Of a stretch of 64,000 bases of DNA, positions 21,950-35,446 are shown piece by piece (positions within the stretch are counted from its first letter, which is position 1; every line of letters begins with the position of its first letter). This stretch comes from Flavobacteriales bacterium (GTDB lineage: Bacteria; Bacteroidota; Bacteroidia; Flavobacteriales; BACL11). The stretch lies in contig PAUF01000007.1 of the NCBI GenBank assembly GCA_002712715.1, forward strand, positions 246,403 through 310,402, in the 5' to 3' direction. A program made the translations under genes and the position numbers. Under the pieces are notes generated by a model. The model saw only the letters and a program-made list of their open reading frames with translations. It did not search any database and was not told the origin of the DNA.

Positions 21950-22669
21950 TTAAGAATTTTTTAATAGTATATTCTCTATCTTTTCAATATCTTCAAAGTT
22001 ATCTACTGATTTAGTTCTATGCCTTGTAATTACAGTCTTTAAATAGTATCCTTTTTCCATCCATTTAGTCTGCTCTAGGTTTTCCGATTGAGTTTTTAAT
22101 GAGACAATTTTTTCAAATATTTTAGATTGAAAACCATAAATTCCAATATGATGATATATATTATTAAATGTCAATTCTTCGCTTGATATTCTAGGTTGTC
22201 TATAAAATGAAGTTGCCATATTATATTTGTCGATAATAACTTTAACATTATTTAGATTATTATACTCTTCATAATTATTAAATTCTTTTATTATTGTAGC
22301 AATTTGATTTTTTTTATTGCCTAGTGTATTAATAATATCTATCAATTGTTCAGGATGTATTAAAGGCTCGTCTCCTTGAATATTTAGTATAATGTCATAA
22401 TAGGTGTCTAATTTATTATAAATTTCACCACATCTTTGAGTTCCGTTTTTATGCGAAGATGAAGTATATATAGCTTCTGCATTTAATGACATTACATGAT
22501 TATAGATACGTTGGTCGTCTGTAGCCACGATTACCCTATTAATTAGACCGCATCTTTTTACTTGATCAATTACTCTATTAATCATTGTTTTGCCTAGAAT
22601 TTTAGCAAGAGGTTTTCCTGGGAATCTTGAGGATTGGTATCTAGCAGGAATTATAGCAAGAACCTTCAT
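21950..22669 (-). CDS. kdsB: 3-deoxy-manno-octulosonate cytidylyltransferase
   Basis: IPARYQSSRFPGKPLAKILGKTMINRV...ATDDQRI...QGDEPLI. Confidence 0.93.
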   Translation of the reverse strand: MKVLAIIPARYQSSRFPGKPLAKILGKTMINRVIDQVKRCGLINRVIVATDDQRIYNHVMSLNAEAIYTSSSHKNGTQRCGEIYNKLDTYYDIILNIQGDEPLIHPEQLIDIINTLGNKKNQIATIIKEFNNYEEYNNLNNVKVIIDKYNMATSFYRQPRISSEELTFNNIYHHIGIYGFQSKIFEKIVSLKTQSENLEQTKWMEKGYYLKTVITRHRTKSVDNFEDIEKIENILLKNS

Positions 22670-25068
22670 TATAATTTTAAACTACATTGAATTGCAAAGG
22701 TTCTTGGAGGCATCATATTCGCTGGTCTGCTCATGTATTCTGTATTCAATAGATTATTTATTATAATGGATAATTTAGTTTGGCTATTAATTTGATACGA
22801 TGCTCTAAGATCAATAATAAAATCTCCATGTTTAAATTTCTCACGAGCTTCACTCAGATCAGATAGAGCTGGCATAAGTATAGGGATAAGAGTTGTGTCT
22901 ACAAATACATAATCGATATTCTTCATGAAATCATTATATCTGAATCCAGAACCTATTGATACTTTCTTGTAGTTTATTTCAACATCTAATTTAGCTATAT
23001 TTTGATAGCGATATTTTAACACTGATGGATCAGTACTGCTATTTGCGTAAGTAATAATTGAATCTCCATTAATAATGACTCCATTGGGATATGTACCATA
23101 TGCATTTTCAGGGTTCAAGGATATAGGATTCATATAAGTATAACCAGCTAAAATATTTAAGGTTGCATCAGGAGATATTTTACCTATACCATTTAGACTA
23201 ATTTCTAGACCACTAATTCTGGTCTTACCTACATTAATTGATTTAAATCCAAAAAGATCTAGAGGGTCATTAGTGCCTAATTCTCCCCAAGCCCCAAAAC
23301 TAAATTCCATCATATCATCATATTCCATAAGAAATCCTGCTATATCTAGAAATCCTAACCAATTAGAATATTTTAATCCTTGTTTTATTCCTATTTCAGA
23401 ACTCCATCCTGTTTCAGCTTTTAGTTCTGGATTAGAAAAAATTTGAAGTCCGGCATAATCTGTTCTAATAAATAACTCTGCCATAGAAGGGAATCTGAAG
23501 CCTTGTCCCCATGAACTTCTTAAAAAAGTTGCTTGGGCAATTTGGTAGTTGATTCCAGCTCTAAATACAGGCTTTGCTTTAACAAATTTATTTATTGAGT
23601 CTCCATTTATATAATATTTTTCTGTAGATTGAATTGTAAAATGCTCATATCTACTTCCAAATGATAAATTCACTTTTCCCCATTTTTTGTCAAATTGGGA
23701 ATATAAAGCGTGATTTTTTCGAAAATTATTTCCGTTAAATAGGTCTGATCTTGCAAAAACAATTTCATTTGTTGCTCCAGTTGTAATTCTTAAATTTAGG
23801 GATTCAAATTTATGCTGCCATTGGTAGTCAGAATAATAGGTCTCAGATTCATTGTCTTGATCATTATCTTCTCCAGCAGTACTATTGTCATTTATAACTT
23901 TTAGGTACCTTGTTTTAAGTGTATGGCGATTATTTTCTGTAATGTATTCAATGAAAGGATCTATATTATATGTGTCTCCATTTGTAGTGGTGATAGCGGA
24001 ATCTAATGGTATATATGCTTGGTTTAATCCATTCCAAATTATTGCTGAACCTGTAGATTGAAATAAGAAGTTTCCATTCACTCCGAAAGAAAGACCACTA
24101 ATATTATTGCTGTGATATTTTGCATTAAAATTAAATCTTTTTCTATCAGTAATTTCATCTTTTCTATATCCCTCATCTTTAAAATAGTTTCCTCCTATTG
24201 TTAAGTCAAGATTGCCAATTTTTCTTGAATGTGAAAACTCAGTCCCATAGAATTTTTGCCTTCTGTCTCCCCACCAGTTAAGTACATCTCTTTTCGCGTT
24301 ATCTGTAATACCGTAATGAGAGTTAATCTTAGTATAACCTACAGAAAATAATCCAGATTTAACCTTGTCAATTTCAGAAGATTTTGGGAAAGACGTTCGA
24401 ATATTGATTATTCCATTTAACGCTGAGGATCCATAAAGTACTGAAGAAGCTCCTTTGATTACTTCAACCTGATTGATGTTCTCAGTAGCAATTAACTTCC
24501 ATTGAACTTGCCCTGCATCTCCTGAAATTAAAGGCATGTCATCAACCATAACTAGAACTCTTGATCCAGCTCCATAACTCCATCCGCTTCCCCCTCGAAT
24601 ATTAGCCTGTCCATCTGTAATATTAACTCCAGGTATTTGGTCCATAGCTGTTTGAATATTTGTTGTATTTCTGTTTTCAATTAATGAGGGTCTAATTACT
24701 TCCATTGATACAGTAATTTCTTCTAGTTTTTGCTCAAACTTACCTGCTGAAATTACAACTGTTTCTATGTTTTGACTTTCAGTCTCCATCCAAATATTTA
24801 ATATATTATTTTCGGATATTAAGGTTTTTACTGTTTTATATCCTATATATTTGAAAGTAATTGTATTTCCGATATCGTTATTACTTTTATTAAGTGAAAA
24901 TTCTCCGTTAGCATTAGTAGTCGTACCATTGTTGTTATTAAGAATGACATTAACACCAATTAATGGTTCGTTTGTTTTCTCGTCAAAAACTTTCCCTGTA
25001 ATGTTCTGAGTAAAAGAGACATGTATCGATCCGAATGTAAGAAGAAGAGCAAGGATTCTAGTAATCAT
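22669..25068 (-). CDS. TonB-dependent receptor with N-terminal carboxypeptidase-regulatory-like domain
   Basis: ITGKVFDEKTNEPLIGVNVILNNNNGTTTNANGEFSL; plug NIRGGSGWSYGAGSRVLVMVDDMPLISGDAGQ; C-terminal barrel. Confidence 0.93.
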   Translation of the reverse strand: MITRILALLLTFGSIHVSFTQNITGKVFDEKTNEPLIGVNVILNNNNGTTTNANGEFSLNKSNNDIGNTITFKYIGYKTVKTLISENNILNIWMETESQNIETVVISAGKFEQKLEEITVSMEVIRPSLIENRNTTNIQTAMDQIPGVNITDGQANIRGGSGWSYGAGSRVLVMVDDMPLISGDAGQVQWKLIATENINQVEVIKGASSVLYGSSALNGIINIRTSFPKSSEIDKVKSGLFSVGYTKINSHYGITDNAKRDVLNWWGDRRQKFYGTEFSHSRKIGNLDLTIGGNYFKDEGYRKDEITDRKRFNFNAKYHSNNISGLSFGVNGNFLFQSTGSAIIWNGLNQAYIPLDSAITTTNGDTYNIDPFIEYITENNRHTLKTRYLKVINDNSTAGEDNDQDNESETYYSDYQWQHKFESLNLRITTGATNEIVFARSDLFNGNNFRKNHALYSQFDKKWGKVNLSFGSRYEHFTIQSTEKYYINGDSINKFVKAKPVFRAGINYQIAQATFLRSSWGQGFRFPSMAELFIRTDYAGLQIFSNPELKAETGWSSEIGIKQGLKYSNWLGFLDIAGFLMEYDDMMEFSFGAWGELGTNDPLDLFGFKSINVGKTRISGLEISLNGIGKISPDATLNILAGYTYMNPISLNPENAYGTYPNGVIINGDSIITYANSSTDPSVLKYRYQNIAKLDVEINYKKVSIGSGFRYNDFMKNIDYVFVDTTLIPILMPALSDLSEAREKFKHGDFIIDLRASYQINSQTKLSIIINNLLNTEYMSRPANMMPPRTFAIQCSLKL

Positions 25069-25193
25069 GTAAGTTCTTTAATTTGACAAAGATAAAAAAC
25101 CAATTATTATATAAAGTCAAAAATAAATAAATCTACTTGAGCGTTCTTATCTAATCATTAATAAAATTTAATAATTAGTTAATACTTTAGTAA

Positions 25194-26570
<1,377 letters not shown>

Positions 26571-26583
26571 AAATTTTTATTAA

Positions 26584-27768
26584 ATGTATAAAGACTTACA
26601 AAAGCAATTACAAGATCAATTAAGTTTTTTAAGGAGTGAAGGGCTATATAAGGAAGAAAGATTAATTACAAATCCACAAGGATCGAAGATAATAGTAAAA
26701 AATTCAGAAGTTTTGAATTTTTGTGCGAATAATTATTTAGGATTATCTTCTCATCAAGAAGTCATAAAATCAGCAAAATCATCATTAGACTCCCATGGAT
26801 ATGGAATGTCTTCTGTTAGGTTTATTTGTGGAACTCAGGATATTCATAAAAATCTAGAAGATAAAATTTCAGCATTTTTAAAAACTGAGGATACAATTTT
26901 ATACGCCGCCGCATTCGATGCAAATGGAGGCTTATTTGAACCACTTTTTTCTTCTGAAGATGCAATAATTTCAGATGAGCTGAACCACGCTTCAATTATC
27001 GATGGAATTAGGCTATGTAAAGCAGTTCGTTATCGTTATAAAAATAGTGATATGTCAGATTTAGAGGATAAGTTAAAGGAATCTCAAAATCAACGAAATA
27101 GAATTATAGTTACCGATGGAGTATTTTCAATGGATGGATATCTGGCGAAATTAGATAAAATCTGTGATTTGGCAGATAAGTATAATGCGCTTGTTATGGT
27201 TGATGATTCTCACGCTACAGGCTTTATTGGTCAAAATGGTAGAGGAACACCAGAATATTATAATGTTATCGATAGAGTAGATATAATTACCTCTACTTTG
27301 GGAAAAGCTTTGGGTGGAGCTATGGGAGGATTTACATCAGGAAGAAAAGAAATTATAGAAACCCTAAGACAAAAGTCAAGACCTTATCTTTTTTCTAATT
27401 CTCTGGCTCCATCAATTGTTGGTGCAGCTACTAAAGTTTTGGAGTTATTGACAGAATCTACACAGCTTAGAGATAAATTAGAATATAACACATTATATTT
27501 CAGACAGAAAATGTTATCATATGGTTTTGATATTAAAAAAGGAGTTCATCCCATTGTACCAGTGATGTTATATGACGCTAAACTTTCACAAGAGATGTCT
27601 AGATTATTGTTAGATGAAGGAATTTATGTAATTGGGTTCTTTTTTCCAGTAGTACCTAAAGGTTTAGCTCGTATACGTGTTCAGATTTCAGCCTCTCACA
27701 CCAAAGAGGAATTAGATAGAGCAATAGATTCGTTTGTTCAAGTAGGGAAATATTTAAAAATTATATAG
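26584..27768 (+). CDS. kbl: Glycine C-acetyltransferase
   Basis: [16 protein letters not shown]...[20 protein letters not shown]...[21 protein letters not shown]. Confidence 0.93.
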   Translation: MYKDLQKQLQDQLSFLRSEGLYKEERLITNPQGSKIIVKNSEVLNFCANNYLGLSSHQEVIKSAKSSLDSHGYGMSSVRFICGTQDIHKNLEDKISAFLKTEDTILYAAAFDANGGLFEPLFSSEDAIISDELNHASIIDGIRLCKAVRYRYKNSDMSDLEDKLKESQNQRNRIIVTDGVFSMDGYLAKLDKICDLADKYNALVMVDDSHATGFIGQNGRGTPEYYNVIDRVDIITSTLGKALGGAMGGFTSGRKEIIETLRQKSRPYLFSNSLAPSIVGAATKVLELLTESTQLRDKLEYNTLYFRQKMLSYGFDIKKGVHPIVPVMLYDAKLSQEMSRLLLDEGIYVIGFFFPVVPKGLARIRVQISASHTKEELDRAIDSFVQVGKYLKII

Positions 27769-27856
27769 AGAGAATTATTTTCAAAATTTCCAAGGCAAAA
27801 ACAAAATTTAGTGTATTTTTGCAATCCTTAAATTATTAGAAATAAAGATTAAAGTT

Positions 27857-28312
27857 TTGAAAACATTAAGTTATAAGACATTATCAGTAAATAAAGAGTC
27901 ATCGGATAAGAGATGGTATTTAGTAAATGCTGAAAATCAAACATTGGGTAGAATGGCTTCTAGAATTGCTTTTGTTCTTCGTGGAAAACATAAACCAAAC
28001 TATACTCCGCATGTAGATTGTGGAGATTACATAGTGGTGATTAATTCTGAAAAAATCATTATGACCGGTCAAAAGATGAACAATAAAGAAATGTTTAGTC
28101 ATACCGGATATCCAGGAGGTCAAAAACGGAAGTCCCCAGCAGAATTACTGAGAAAAGATGGAACGTCTTTGGTGAAAAGTGCGGTAAAAGGTATGTTGCC
28201 TAAGAATAAATTAGGAGCAGCTATTTTAAGAAATCTTCATGTTTATGTTGGAGAAGAACATAAACATTCAGCTCAAAAACCAGAAGAATTAGATTTAAAT
28301 AAGATTAAGTAA
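27857..28312 (+). CDS. rplM: 50S ribosomal protein L13 (TTG start)
   Basis: LVNAENQTLGRMASRIAFVLRGKHKPNYTPHVDCGDYIVVINSEKI. Confidence 0.97.
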   Translation: MKTLSYKTLSVNKESSDKRWYLVNAENQTLGRMASRIAFVLRGKHKPNYTPHVDCGDYIVVINSEKIIMTGQKMNNKEMFSHTGYPGGQKRKSPAELLRKDGTSLVKSAVKGMLPKNKLGAAILRNLHVYVGEEHKHSAQKPEELDLNKIK

Positions 28313-28315
28313 AAT

Positions 28316-28702
28316 ATGGAAACAATTCATAAAATAGGAAGAAGAAAATCAGCTGTAGCTAGAATATATATGTCTAAGGGAAAAGGGAAAATCAATGTTA
28401 ATGGCAAGGATTACAAAACTTATTTTCCTTTAGAGACATTACAGTATAAGATTGACCAACCTTTAAAATTAGTAGGAGTTGAAGGTAAGTATGATATAAA
28501 GGTTAATGTTGAAGGCGGAGGTATTACCGGACAAGTAGAGGCTATTAGATTAGCAATATCCAGATCTCTTTGTGAAATTGATATTGAAAACAGACCTTCT
28601 TTAAAATCAGAGGGTTTATTAACTAGAGATTCGCGAGTAGTAGAAAGAAAAAAACCAGGTCAGAAGAAAGCTCGTAAGAAATTCCAATGGGTTAAAAGAT
28701 AA
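28316..28702 (+). CDS. rpsI: 30S ribosomal protein S9
   Basis: KIGRRKSAVARIYMSKGKGKINVNG...LLTRDSRVVERKKPGQKKARKKFQWVKR. Confidence 0.98.
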   Translation: METIHKIGRRKSAVARIYMSKGKGKINVNGKDYKTYFPLETLQYKIDQPLKLVGVEGKYDIKVNVEGGGITGQVEAIRLAISRSLCEIDIENRPSLKSEGLLTRDSRVVERKKPGQKKARKKFQWVKR

Positions 28703-28791
28703 AATTATTAATAATGTTTAGCATCTAAACTGTTAGGACAAGTTTTATTTTACTTCTACCAAACAGTTGCTTTACTAAAAAGAAAGTAAAC

Positions 28792-29541
28792 ATGAATAGA
28801 ACAAATTTCAAAGAATTATTAGATTGTGGAGTCCACTTTGGACATTTAAAGAAAAAGTGGAATCCCGGAATGGCTCCATATGTATTTATGGAAAAAAACG
28901 GTATACATATTATTGATTTAAATAAAACAATAGTTTTGTTAGACGAAGCCGCAGCCGCTATGAAACAAGTGGTTAAATCAGGAAGAAATATTTTATTTGT
29001 AGCTACTAAAAAACAAGCAAAATCCATAGTTGAAGAACATGCAAAATCTGTAAATATGCCTTATATTACAGAGAGATGGCCTGGTGGCTTGCTGACAAAT
29101 TTTTCTACTATTAGAAAATCTATCAAGAAGATGGAGACAATAGATAAGATGATCGAAGATGGAACTATGGATACGTTATCAAAACGAGAAAGATTACAGA
29201 TTTCAAGAACTAGAGAGAAACTAGAGAAAAATTTAGGAAGTATTTCTAAGATGAATCGAATGCCATCAGCTATTTTCATTGTTGATATTAATAAGGAACA
29301 TATTGCAGTTTCCGAAGCGCTTAAATTAGGTATTCCTACTTTTGGAATGGTTGATACAAATTCTAACCCTAATTTAATTAACTACCCTATTCCTTCTAAT
29401 GATGATTCATCTAAGTCAATTTCTAAGATATTATCTACTGTAACTGATGCTATAAAGGAAGGTGTTTCAGAAAGAATAGAGTATAATAATAAACAAAATA
29501 ATCAAAAGAAAAAAGAGGAGAATCCAACTTCTGAAAAATAA
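28792..29541 (+). CDS. rpsB: 30S ribosomal protein S2
   Basis: LLDCGVHFGHLKKKWNPGMAPYVFMEKNGIHIIDLNKT...RWPGGLLTNFSTI. Confidence 0.98.
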   Translation: MNRTNFKELLDCGVHFGHLKKKWNPGMAPYVFMEKNGIHIIDLNKTIVLLDEAAAAMKQVVKSGRNILFVATKKQAKSIVEEHAKSVNMPYITERWPGGLLTNFSTIRKSIKKMETIDKMIEDGTMDTLSKRERLQISRTREKLEKNLGSISKMNRMPSAIFIVDINKEHIAVSEALKLGIPTFGMVDTNSNPNLINYPIPSNDDSSKSISKILSTVTDAIKEGVSERIEYNNKQNNQKKKEENPTSEK

Positions 29542-29569
29542 AATTCAAATAAGATTAAAATCGATTAAA

Positions 29570-30538
29570 ATGGCAGAAATCAAAGCGGTAGATGTAGCAA
29601 AACTTAGAAAACAAACAGGAGCGGGTATGATGGATTGTAAAAAAGCTCTGTTGGAAGCTAATGGTAATTTTGACGAGGCTATTACTGTTCTTAGAAAAAA
29701 AGGACAAAAAGTAGCTGCTCAAAGGGCTGATAGAGATGCTAATGAGGGTATAGCGTTAACTAAAATTAATGAAGATAATACCGCGGGCATTGCAATTGTT
29801 GTTGCATGCGAAACAGATTTTGTTGCTAAGAATATTGAGTTTAAGAAGTTAGCTGATGAGTTTGCAGAAATAGCATTAAATTGTCATTCTAAAGATGCTT
29901 TTTTATCTGCTGATATTCATGGAATGTCTGTGTCAGAAAAGCTTGTTGAACAAACTGGAGTTATAGGTGAAAAGCTTGATATCCCATATTTTGAAAGAGT
30001 AGAAGCGGATTATGTGGGATCATATACTCATGGAATTAAAATTGCTGTTTTAGTAGGATTGAATTCTACCAATGAAGGAGTAGATGTTTTAGCAAAAGAT
30101 TTATCAATGCAAATTGCTTCTATGGGGGCAACTACATTATCTTATTTGGACTTTGATCAATCTTTTCTAGATCAAGAAACTGGAGCTAGAATAGCGGCAA
30201 TTGAAAAAGATAATATCGAATTATCCAGATTAGGAAAAACATTAAAAAATGTTCCAAAATATATATCTATGGCTCAATTATCTGAGGATGTTTTGTCCGA
30301 AGCAAGAAAGTCAATAGAAGATCAATTAAGATTGGAGGGAAAGCCGGAACATATTTGGGATAAGATAATACCTGGAAAAATAGATAGATTTATTTTGGAC
30401 AATACAACATTGGATCAAGAACAATGCTTATTGGATCAAGTTTATATTAAGGACGAAAGTATTAATGTTCGATCTTATATAGAAACTTATGGATCAGAGC
30501 TTAAAGTTAAAGGGTTTAAAAGAGTTTCCTTAGGATAG
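29570..30538 (+). CDS. tsf: Translation elongation factor Ts
   Basis: VAKLRKQTGAGMMDCKKALLEANGNFDEAI. Confidence 0.97.
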   Translation: MAEIKAVDVAKLRKQTGAGMMDCKKALLEANGNFDEAITVLRKKGQKVAAQRADRDANEGIALTKINEDNTAGIAIVVACETDFVAKNIEFKKLADEFAEIALNCHSKDAFLSADIHGMSVSEKLVEQTGVIGEKLDIPYFERVEADYVGSYTHGIKIAVLVGLNSTNEGVDVLAKDLSMQIASMGATTLSYLDFDQSFLDQETGARIAAIEKDNIELSRLGKTLKNVPKYISMAQLSEDVLSEARKSIEDQLRLEGKPEHIWDKIIPGKIDRFILDNTTLDQEQCLLDQVYIKDESINVRSYIETYGSELKVKGFKRVSLG

Positions 30539-30622
30539 TAATTCTATTTTTTCATATCTTAATAATTTTATATTAATCATGTCATCCTTTTGTATATCTT
30601 TGTATTATTAATACAGATACTT

Positions 30623-31330
30623 ATGAAGTACAATAGGATCCTTTTAAAATTAAGCGGTGAAGCTTTGATGGGTAGTAAGGAGTATGGTATTGATTCTGAT
30701 CGGTTATCACAGTATGCAAGTGAAATTAAAGAGATAGTTAATGATGGTGTTCAGGTTGCTATTGTAATAGGTGGCGGAAATATTTATAGAGGTATTCAGT
30801 CTGAGGGAGCGGGTTTTGATAGAGTTCAGGGCGATTATATGGGGATGTTAGCTACTATAATTAATGGAATGGCTTTGCAATCTGCCTTAGAAAAGATAAA
30901 CGTTGAAACTCGTCTTTTAACTGCTATAAGAATGGAACAAGTAGCTGAACCATTTATCAGAAGAAAATCTACTAGACATCTAGATAAAGGTAGAGTTGTT
31001 ATTTTTGGTGGAGGAACTGGAAATCCTTATTTTACTACTGATACAGCTGCCGCCTTGAGGGCGATAGAAATAGAATCAGATATTATTTTAAAAGGCACAA
31101 GAGTTGATGGGATATTTACATCAGATCCTGAAAAAGATCCAACTGCATCAATGTATAGTAATATTTCATTTGATGAGGTTTTTCAAAAAGAATTAAATGT
31201 TATGGATTTAACAGCTTTTACATTATGTAAAGAGAATAATTTGCCTATTAGAGTATTTAATATGAATGTAAAAGGTAATTTAATGAAAGTTTGTTTAGGA
31301 GATAATATTGGAACAATAGTTAAATTTTAA
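30623..31330 (+). CDS. pyrH: UMP kinase
   Basis: [22 protein letters not shown]...[12 protein letters not shown]...[20 protein letters not shown]; start at 30623. Confidence 0.96.
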   Translation: MKYNRILLKLSGEALMGSKEYGIDSDRLSQYASEIKEIVNDGVQVAIVIGGGNIYRGIQSEGAGFDRVQGDYMGMLATIINGMALQSALEKINVETRLLTAIRMEQVAEPFIRRKSTRHLDKGRVVIFGGGTGNPYFTTDTAAALRAIEIESDIILKGTRVDGIFTSDPEKDPTASMYSNISFDEVFQKELNVMDLTAFTLCKENNLPIRVFNMNVKGNLMKVCLGDNIGTIVKF

Positions 31331-31337
31331 TAATTAT

Positions 31338-31901
31338 ATGGAAGAAGAAATAGAATTAATTTTAGAGCTATCTAAAGAACAAATGTTGGAATCGATTGGT
31401 CGTTTAGATACTGTTTTGTCTAAAATAAGAGCGGGGAAAGCAAGTCCTAATATGTTATCTTCAATAAAGATTGATTATTATGGAGCTTTAACTCCTCTAT
31501 CCCAAATGTCAAATATAAATACACCAGATTCTCAAACTATTTCTATTCAGCCTTTTGATAAAAGTGTAATGGAAGATATAGAGAAAGCAATCTCACAAGC
31601 CGATTTAGGACTTAATCCAATGAACAACGGGGAGTTAATTATGATTAACGTTCCATCTCTAACTGAAGAGAGAAGACGAGATTTGGTAAGACAAGTAAAG
31701 TCCGAATCAGAAAACGCTAAGGTTAGTATTAGAAATTCTCGTCAAAAAGCAAATGATGAGATTAAAAAATTATTGAAAGACAATCTTTCAGAGGACATGG
31801 CAAGAAATACTGAGGAGATGATACAAGATTTAACTAATGAGTATACACGCCTTGTTGATAAGCGCTTTGATGATAAAGAAAAAGATATAATGACTATCTA
31901 A
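31338..31901 (+). CDS. frr: Ribosome recycling factor
   Basis: LDTVLSKIRAGKASPNMLSSIKIDYYGALTPLSQMSNI...VPSLTEERRRDLVRQVK. Confidence 0.96.
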   Translation: MEEEIELILELSKEQMLESIGRLDTVLSKIRAGKASPNMLSSIKIDYYGALTPLSQMSNINTPDSQTISIQPFDKSVMEDIEKAISQADLGLNPMNNGELIMINVPSLTEERRRDLVRQVKSESENAKVSIRNSRQKANDEIKKLLKDNLSEDMARNTEEMIQDLTNEYTRLVDKRFDDKEKDIMTI

Positions 31902-31916
31902 TAGCGTTTATAAATT

Positions 31917-34592
31917 ATGCTAAAATTTTCAGACATAATTTTAAAGCACAGGAAACTAAACATTATTTTATTATCCTTAATAACTATTATAATGTGTTTT
32001 TTTGCTTACCCCCCAAAATTTGCATATAAAATGGCTCAGTTACTTCCTGATAAAAATGAAGTAAACATTCAATTCCAAGAGTATATTGATGAATTTGGAG
32101 AAAATAATACTATTGTGATTGCTGTTCAGGATAGTGGTTTCTTCCAGAGAGAAAACCTATTAAATTGGCACTTCTTGACTAACGAAATCGAACTGTTAAA
32201 GAAAAAAAAGTATACATTTTTAGATGATAATAATCATGTTAATTCTGCCTATGGTATTGAATCTGTACTCAGTATAACTAACGCATATATATTGCAAAAA
32301 GAAGACACAGTTTACTATAAAAAAACTTTAAATGCGGAGGATTTACAAATAGACGATTCTATACATTTCAACAAATTCGATTCACTAAGTGAATTGGAGA
32401 TTAGAAAATTAATTGATTATAAAATAATAATTGTTGATAGTACTTTTATGTATAGACCTGCTTTATGGTACAGTCCAAAATATAATCAAAATGAGTTAGA
32501 TTCAGCAAGTCAAGAGTTTCATAGACACATGATCTACAAAGACATGTTGTTCAGACAAGAGTCAAATTCATCTATAATGATTATTCAATTGAATGACACT
32601 GTAGTTGCTAACAAGTCTCGAGAAAAAGTAGTTGAGGATATTGAAAGTTTGGGAGAAAAATATGAAAATGTAATGAACTTACAAAATGATAATAAAAATA
32701 TTGATTTAAAGTATTCTGGATTACCATACTTGAGAATCAAATACTCTCAAGATGTTAAACAAGAGGTTTCATTTTTTATCATGCTTACTCTTATATCTAC
32801 TCTGATAATTTTATTTGTCTTCTTCAGGTCTATACAACCTACATTGATATCAATGGTAGTAGTGATTTTAGGTGTAATTTATTCATTTGGAATTACCGGT
32901 ATTCTTCAAAATTTATTTAATGGCTATGAAATTAATGCCTTAACTGCGTTAATACCCCCTGTTATTATAGTTATCGGGATACCTAATTGTATATTCTTGA
33001 TTAATAAATATCATACAGAATATAAAAAATCCAAGGATAAGATACTTTCTATAAAAATTATGACTAATAAAATAGGAAATATCACTTTACTAACTAATTT
33101 AACTACAGCAGCTGGTTTTGCTGCATTTACTTTAACTGATAGTATATCACTGCAGGAATTCGGTTTAGTTGCCGCGTTAAGTATATTGACTATATATGTT
33201 ATTTCTTTACTCATTATACCTATATTTTTCTCTTTTATTAAAGATCCAAAATTGAATCAGGTTAAACATTTAGATAAGAAATGGATTAATAAATGTATTG
33301 ATGTTCTTTCTAAATGGGTATTAAGCAATAGAAGGAGTGTATATTTATTTACATTGTTGATTACATTATTAGGAATTATTGGTATGCTAATGATTAAAAC
33401 GACAGGAAATATAACAGATGATATTTCTAGAGAAGGAGATCTGTATAAGGATTTGCAATTTTTTGAGGATAATTTTTCTGGAGTTATGCCTGTTGAAATT
33501 ATAATACAGCCTAAGGATACTACTGGAATTTTCTTAAATAAATCTTTTATGAGGAAGGTTGAGATATTGCAAGACTCATTGATTAATTTTAATGACAAGG
33601 TGTTTTCGAAACCATTTTCAGATATTGAGTTAATTAAGTACGCTTACCAAATTTATAATAATAGTGATCCAAATTTTTATTCTCTACCGCTACCAAAGAA
33701 TAATTTGCATGATCGTCCTCATAATATGAAAATAGGAAGATTTTACGATCATTTAAAAACTCAGATTAAAGAAAATAAAAATCAAGAGTCAATTTTTTTT
33801 AAATTAGGCCTGCATGATTCAAGATCTTCAAAAACTCGTATATCATTTAGAATGAAAGATGTAGAGTCTCCAGAAATGGATATTATTTTAAATAATTTGA
33901 GGCCTATTATAGACTCTACTTTTAATTTTACATCAAAAAACGATAGTAAGAAAGATTATGATATTCATCTTACTGGAAGCAGTAGAGTTTTTTTAGAAGG
34001 AACAAAATTTTTAGCAGGTAATTTAGTTAGAAGTTTAAGTATGGTAATGTTGTTGATTGCCTTATTTATGGCGTGGATGTTTCGCTCATACAAAATGGTA
34101 TTAATTTCATTATTACCAAATATCATTCCTTTGATAATTACTGCAGGAATCATGGGATATGCTGGAATACCAATAAAGCCATCTACTATTTTAGTTTTTA
34201 GTGTAGCTTTTGGAATTTCTGTAGATGATACAATTCATTTTCTTGCAAAATATAGGCAGGAGTTGATTTCTAGCAATTGGAATATTAGAACCTCGGTTTT
34301 TAACTCTTTGAAAGAAACAGGAGTAAGTATGATATATACATCAATAGTTTTATTTTTTGGTTTCTTCGTCTTTGTTGCATCAGATTTTGGAGGTACTGTT
34401 GCATTAGGATTGTTAGTGTCTATTACGTTATTTGTTGCAATGTTAACAAATTTGGTTATATTACCATCATTATTGTTATCATTAGAAAAATCTATTACAA
34501 ATAAAGCATTTAGAGAGCCATTAATTGATATTTTTGATGAGGAAGAAGATATAGAGTTGTCAGAGTTAAAGATTAAAAACAAAAAATCATGA
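31917..34592 (+). CDS. RND superfamily / MMPL-type transporter
   Basis: 891 aa; two TM blocks; [27 protein letters not shown] and [23 protein letters not shown]. Confidence 0.88.
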   Translation: MLKFSDIILKHRKLNIILLSLITIIMCFFAYPPKFAYKMAQLLPDKNEVNIQFQEYIDEFGENNTIVIAVQDSGFFQRENLLNWHFLTNEIELLKKKKYTFLDDNNHVNSAYGIESVLSITNAYILQKEDTVYYKKTLNAEDLQIDDSIHFNKFDSLSELEIRKLIDYKIIIVDSTFMYRPALWYSPKYNQNELDSASQEFHRHMIYKDMLFRQESNSSIMIIQLNDTVVANKSREKVVEDIESLGEKYENVMNLQNDNKNIDLKYSGLPYLRIKYSQDVKQEVSFFIMLTLISTLIILFVFFRSIQPTLISMVVVILGVIYSFGITGILQNLFNGYEINALTALIPPVIIVIGIPNCIFLINKYHTEYKKSKDKILSIKIMTNKIGNITLLTNLTTAAGFAAFTLTDSISLQEFGLVAALSILTIYVISLLIIPIFFSFIKDPKLNQVKHLDKKWINKCIDVLSKWVLSNRRSVYLFTLLITLLGIIGMLMIKTTGNITDDISREGDLYKDLQFFEDNFSGVMPVEIIIQPKDTTGIFLNKSFMRKVEILQDSLINFNDKVFSKPFSDIELIKYAYQIYNNSDPNFYSLPLPKNNLHDRPHNMKIGRFYDHLKTQIKENKNQESIFFKLGLHDSRSSKTRISFRMKDVESPEMDIILNNLRPIIDSTFNFTSKNDSKKDYDIHLTGSSRVFLEGTKFLAGNLVRSLSMVMLLIALFMAWMFRSYKMVLISLLPNIIPLIITAGIMGYAGIPIKPSTILVFSVAFGISVDDTIHFLAKYRQELISSNWNIRTSVFNSLKETGVSMIYTSIVLFFGFFVFVASDFGGTVALGLLVSITLFVAMLTNLVILPSLLLSLEKSITNKAFREPLIDIFDEEEDIELSELKIKNKKS

Positions 34593-35446
34593 AGGGAATT
34601 ATTTTAGCCGGAGGTTCGGGTACTAGATTACATCCACTCACATTAGCTATGAGTAAACAAATGATGCCTATATATGATAAACCAATGATTTACTATCCGC
34701 TAACAACGCTTATATATTCTGGAATTAATGAAATACTAATTATATCAACGCCAGAAGACCTTCCAAGATTTGAACAATTGTTAGGAGATGGAAGTGATAT
34801 TGGATGTTCATTTAGTTATAAGGTACAAAATAACCCTAATGGATTAGCTCAAGCATTTATTATAGGAGAAGATTTTATAGGTAACGATAAAGTCTGTTTA
34901 ATATTAGGAGATAATATTTTTCAAATGAAGATAGCTACTTTAGCAGATTGTAAAAATGTTCATGGTGGAATTGTATTTGGTTATCATGTTCATGATCCAG
35001 AAAGATATGGAGTAGTTGAATTTGACAAAAATTATCGTGCAATATCACTAGAGGAGAAGCCTATTCACCCAAAATCAAGTTATGCGGTTCCTGGTTTATA
35101 TTATTATGACAATTCTGTAATTGATATTGCTAAAAATATTAAGCCTTCAAAAAGAGGAGAATATGAAATAACTGACGTTAATAAAGTATTTTTGGCAAAG
35201 GGAGATCTGGAAGTAAAGATTCTTGGGCGAGGATCTGTATGGCTTGATACAGGGACATTTGCGTCATTAATGCAAGCAAATCAATATGTACAAGTTATAG
35301 AAGAAAGACAGGGTAGAAAGGTTGGGTGTATAGAAGAGGCTGCTTATAGAATGGGATATATTGACAAATTACAATTAATTCATTTATCAGAAAAATTATC
35401 TAAGAGCGGATATGGTAAATATTTACAAAGTTTAGTTGATAAATAA
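34589..35446 (+). CDS. rfbA: Glucose-1-phosphate thymidylyltransferase
   Basis: [41 protein letters not shown]. Confidence 0.94.
   Translation: MKGIILAGGSGTRLHPLTLAMSKQMMPIYDKPMIYYPLTTLIYSGINEILIISTPEDLPRFEQLLGDGSDIGCSFSYKVQNNPNGLAQAFIIGEDFIGNDKVCLILGDNIFQMKIATLADCKNVHGGIVFGYHVHDPERYGVVEFDKNYRAISLEEKPIHPKSSYAVPGLYYYDNSVIDIAKNIKPSKRGEYEITDVNKVFLAKGDLEVKILGRGSVWLDTGTFASLMQANQYVQVIEERQGRKVGCIEEAAYRMGYIDKLQLIHLSEKLSKSGYGKYLQSLVDK

Noticed and set aside
28725-29027. 100-aa reverse ORF
   Set aside because: Antisense to rpsB and its leader; no independent support.
34235-34582. 115-aa reverse ORF (and others at 33011, 33257, 33965)
   Set aside because: Antisense to the RND transporter; composition mirrors the sense strand.
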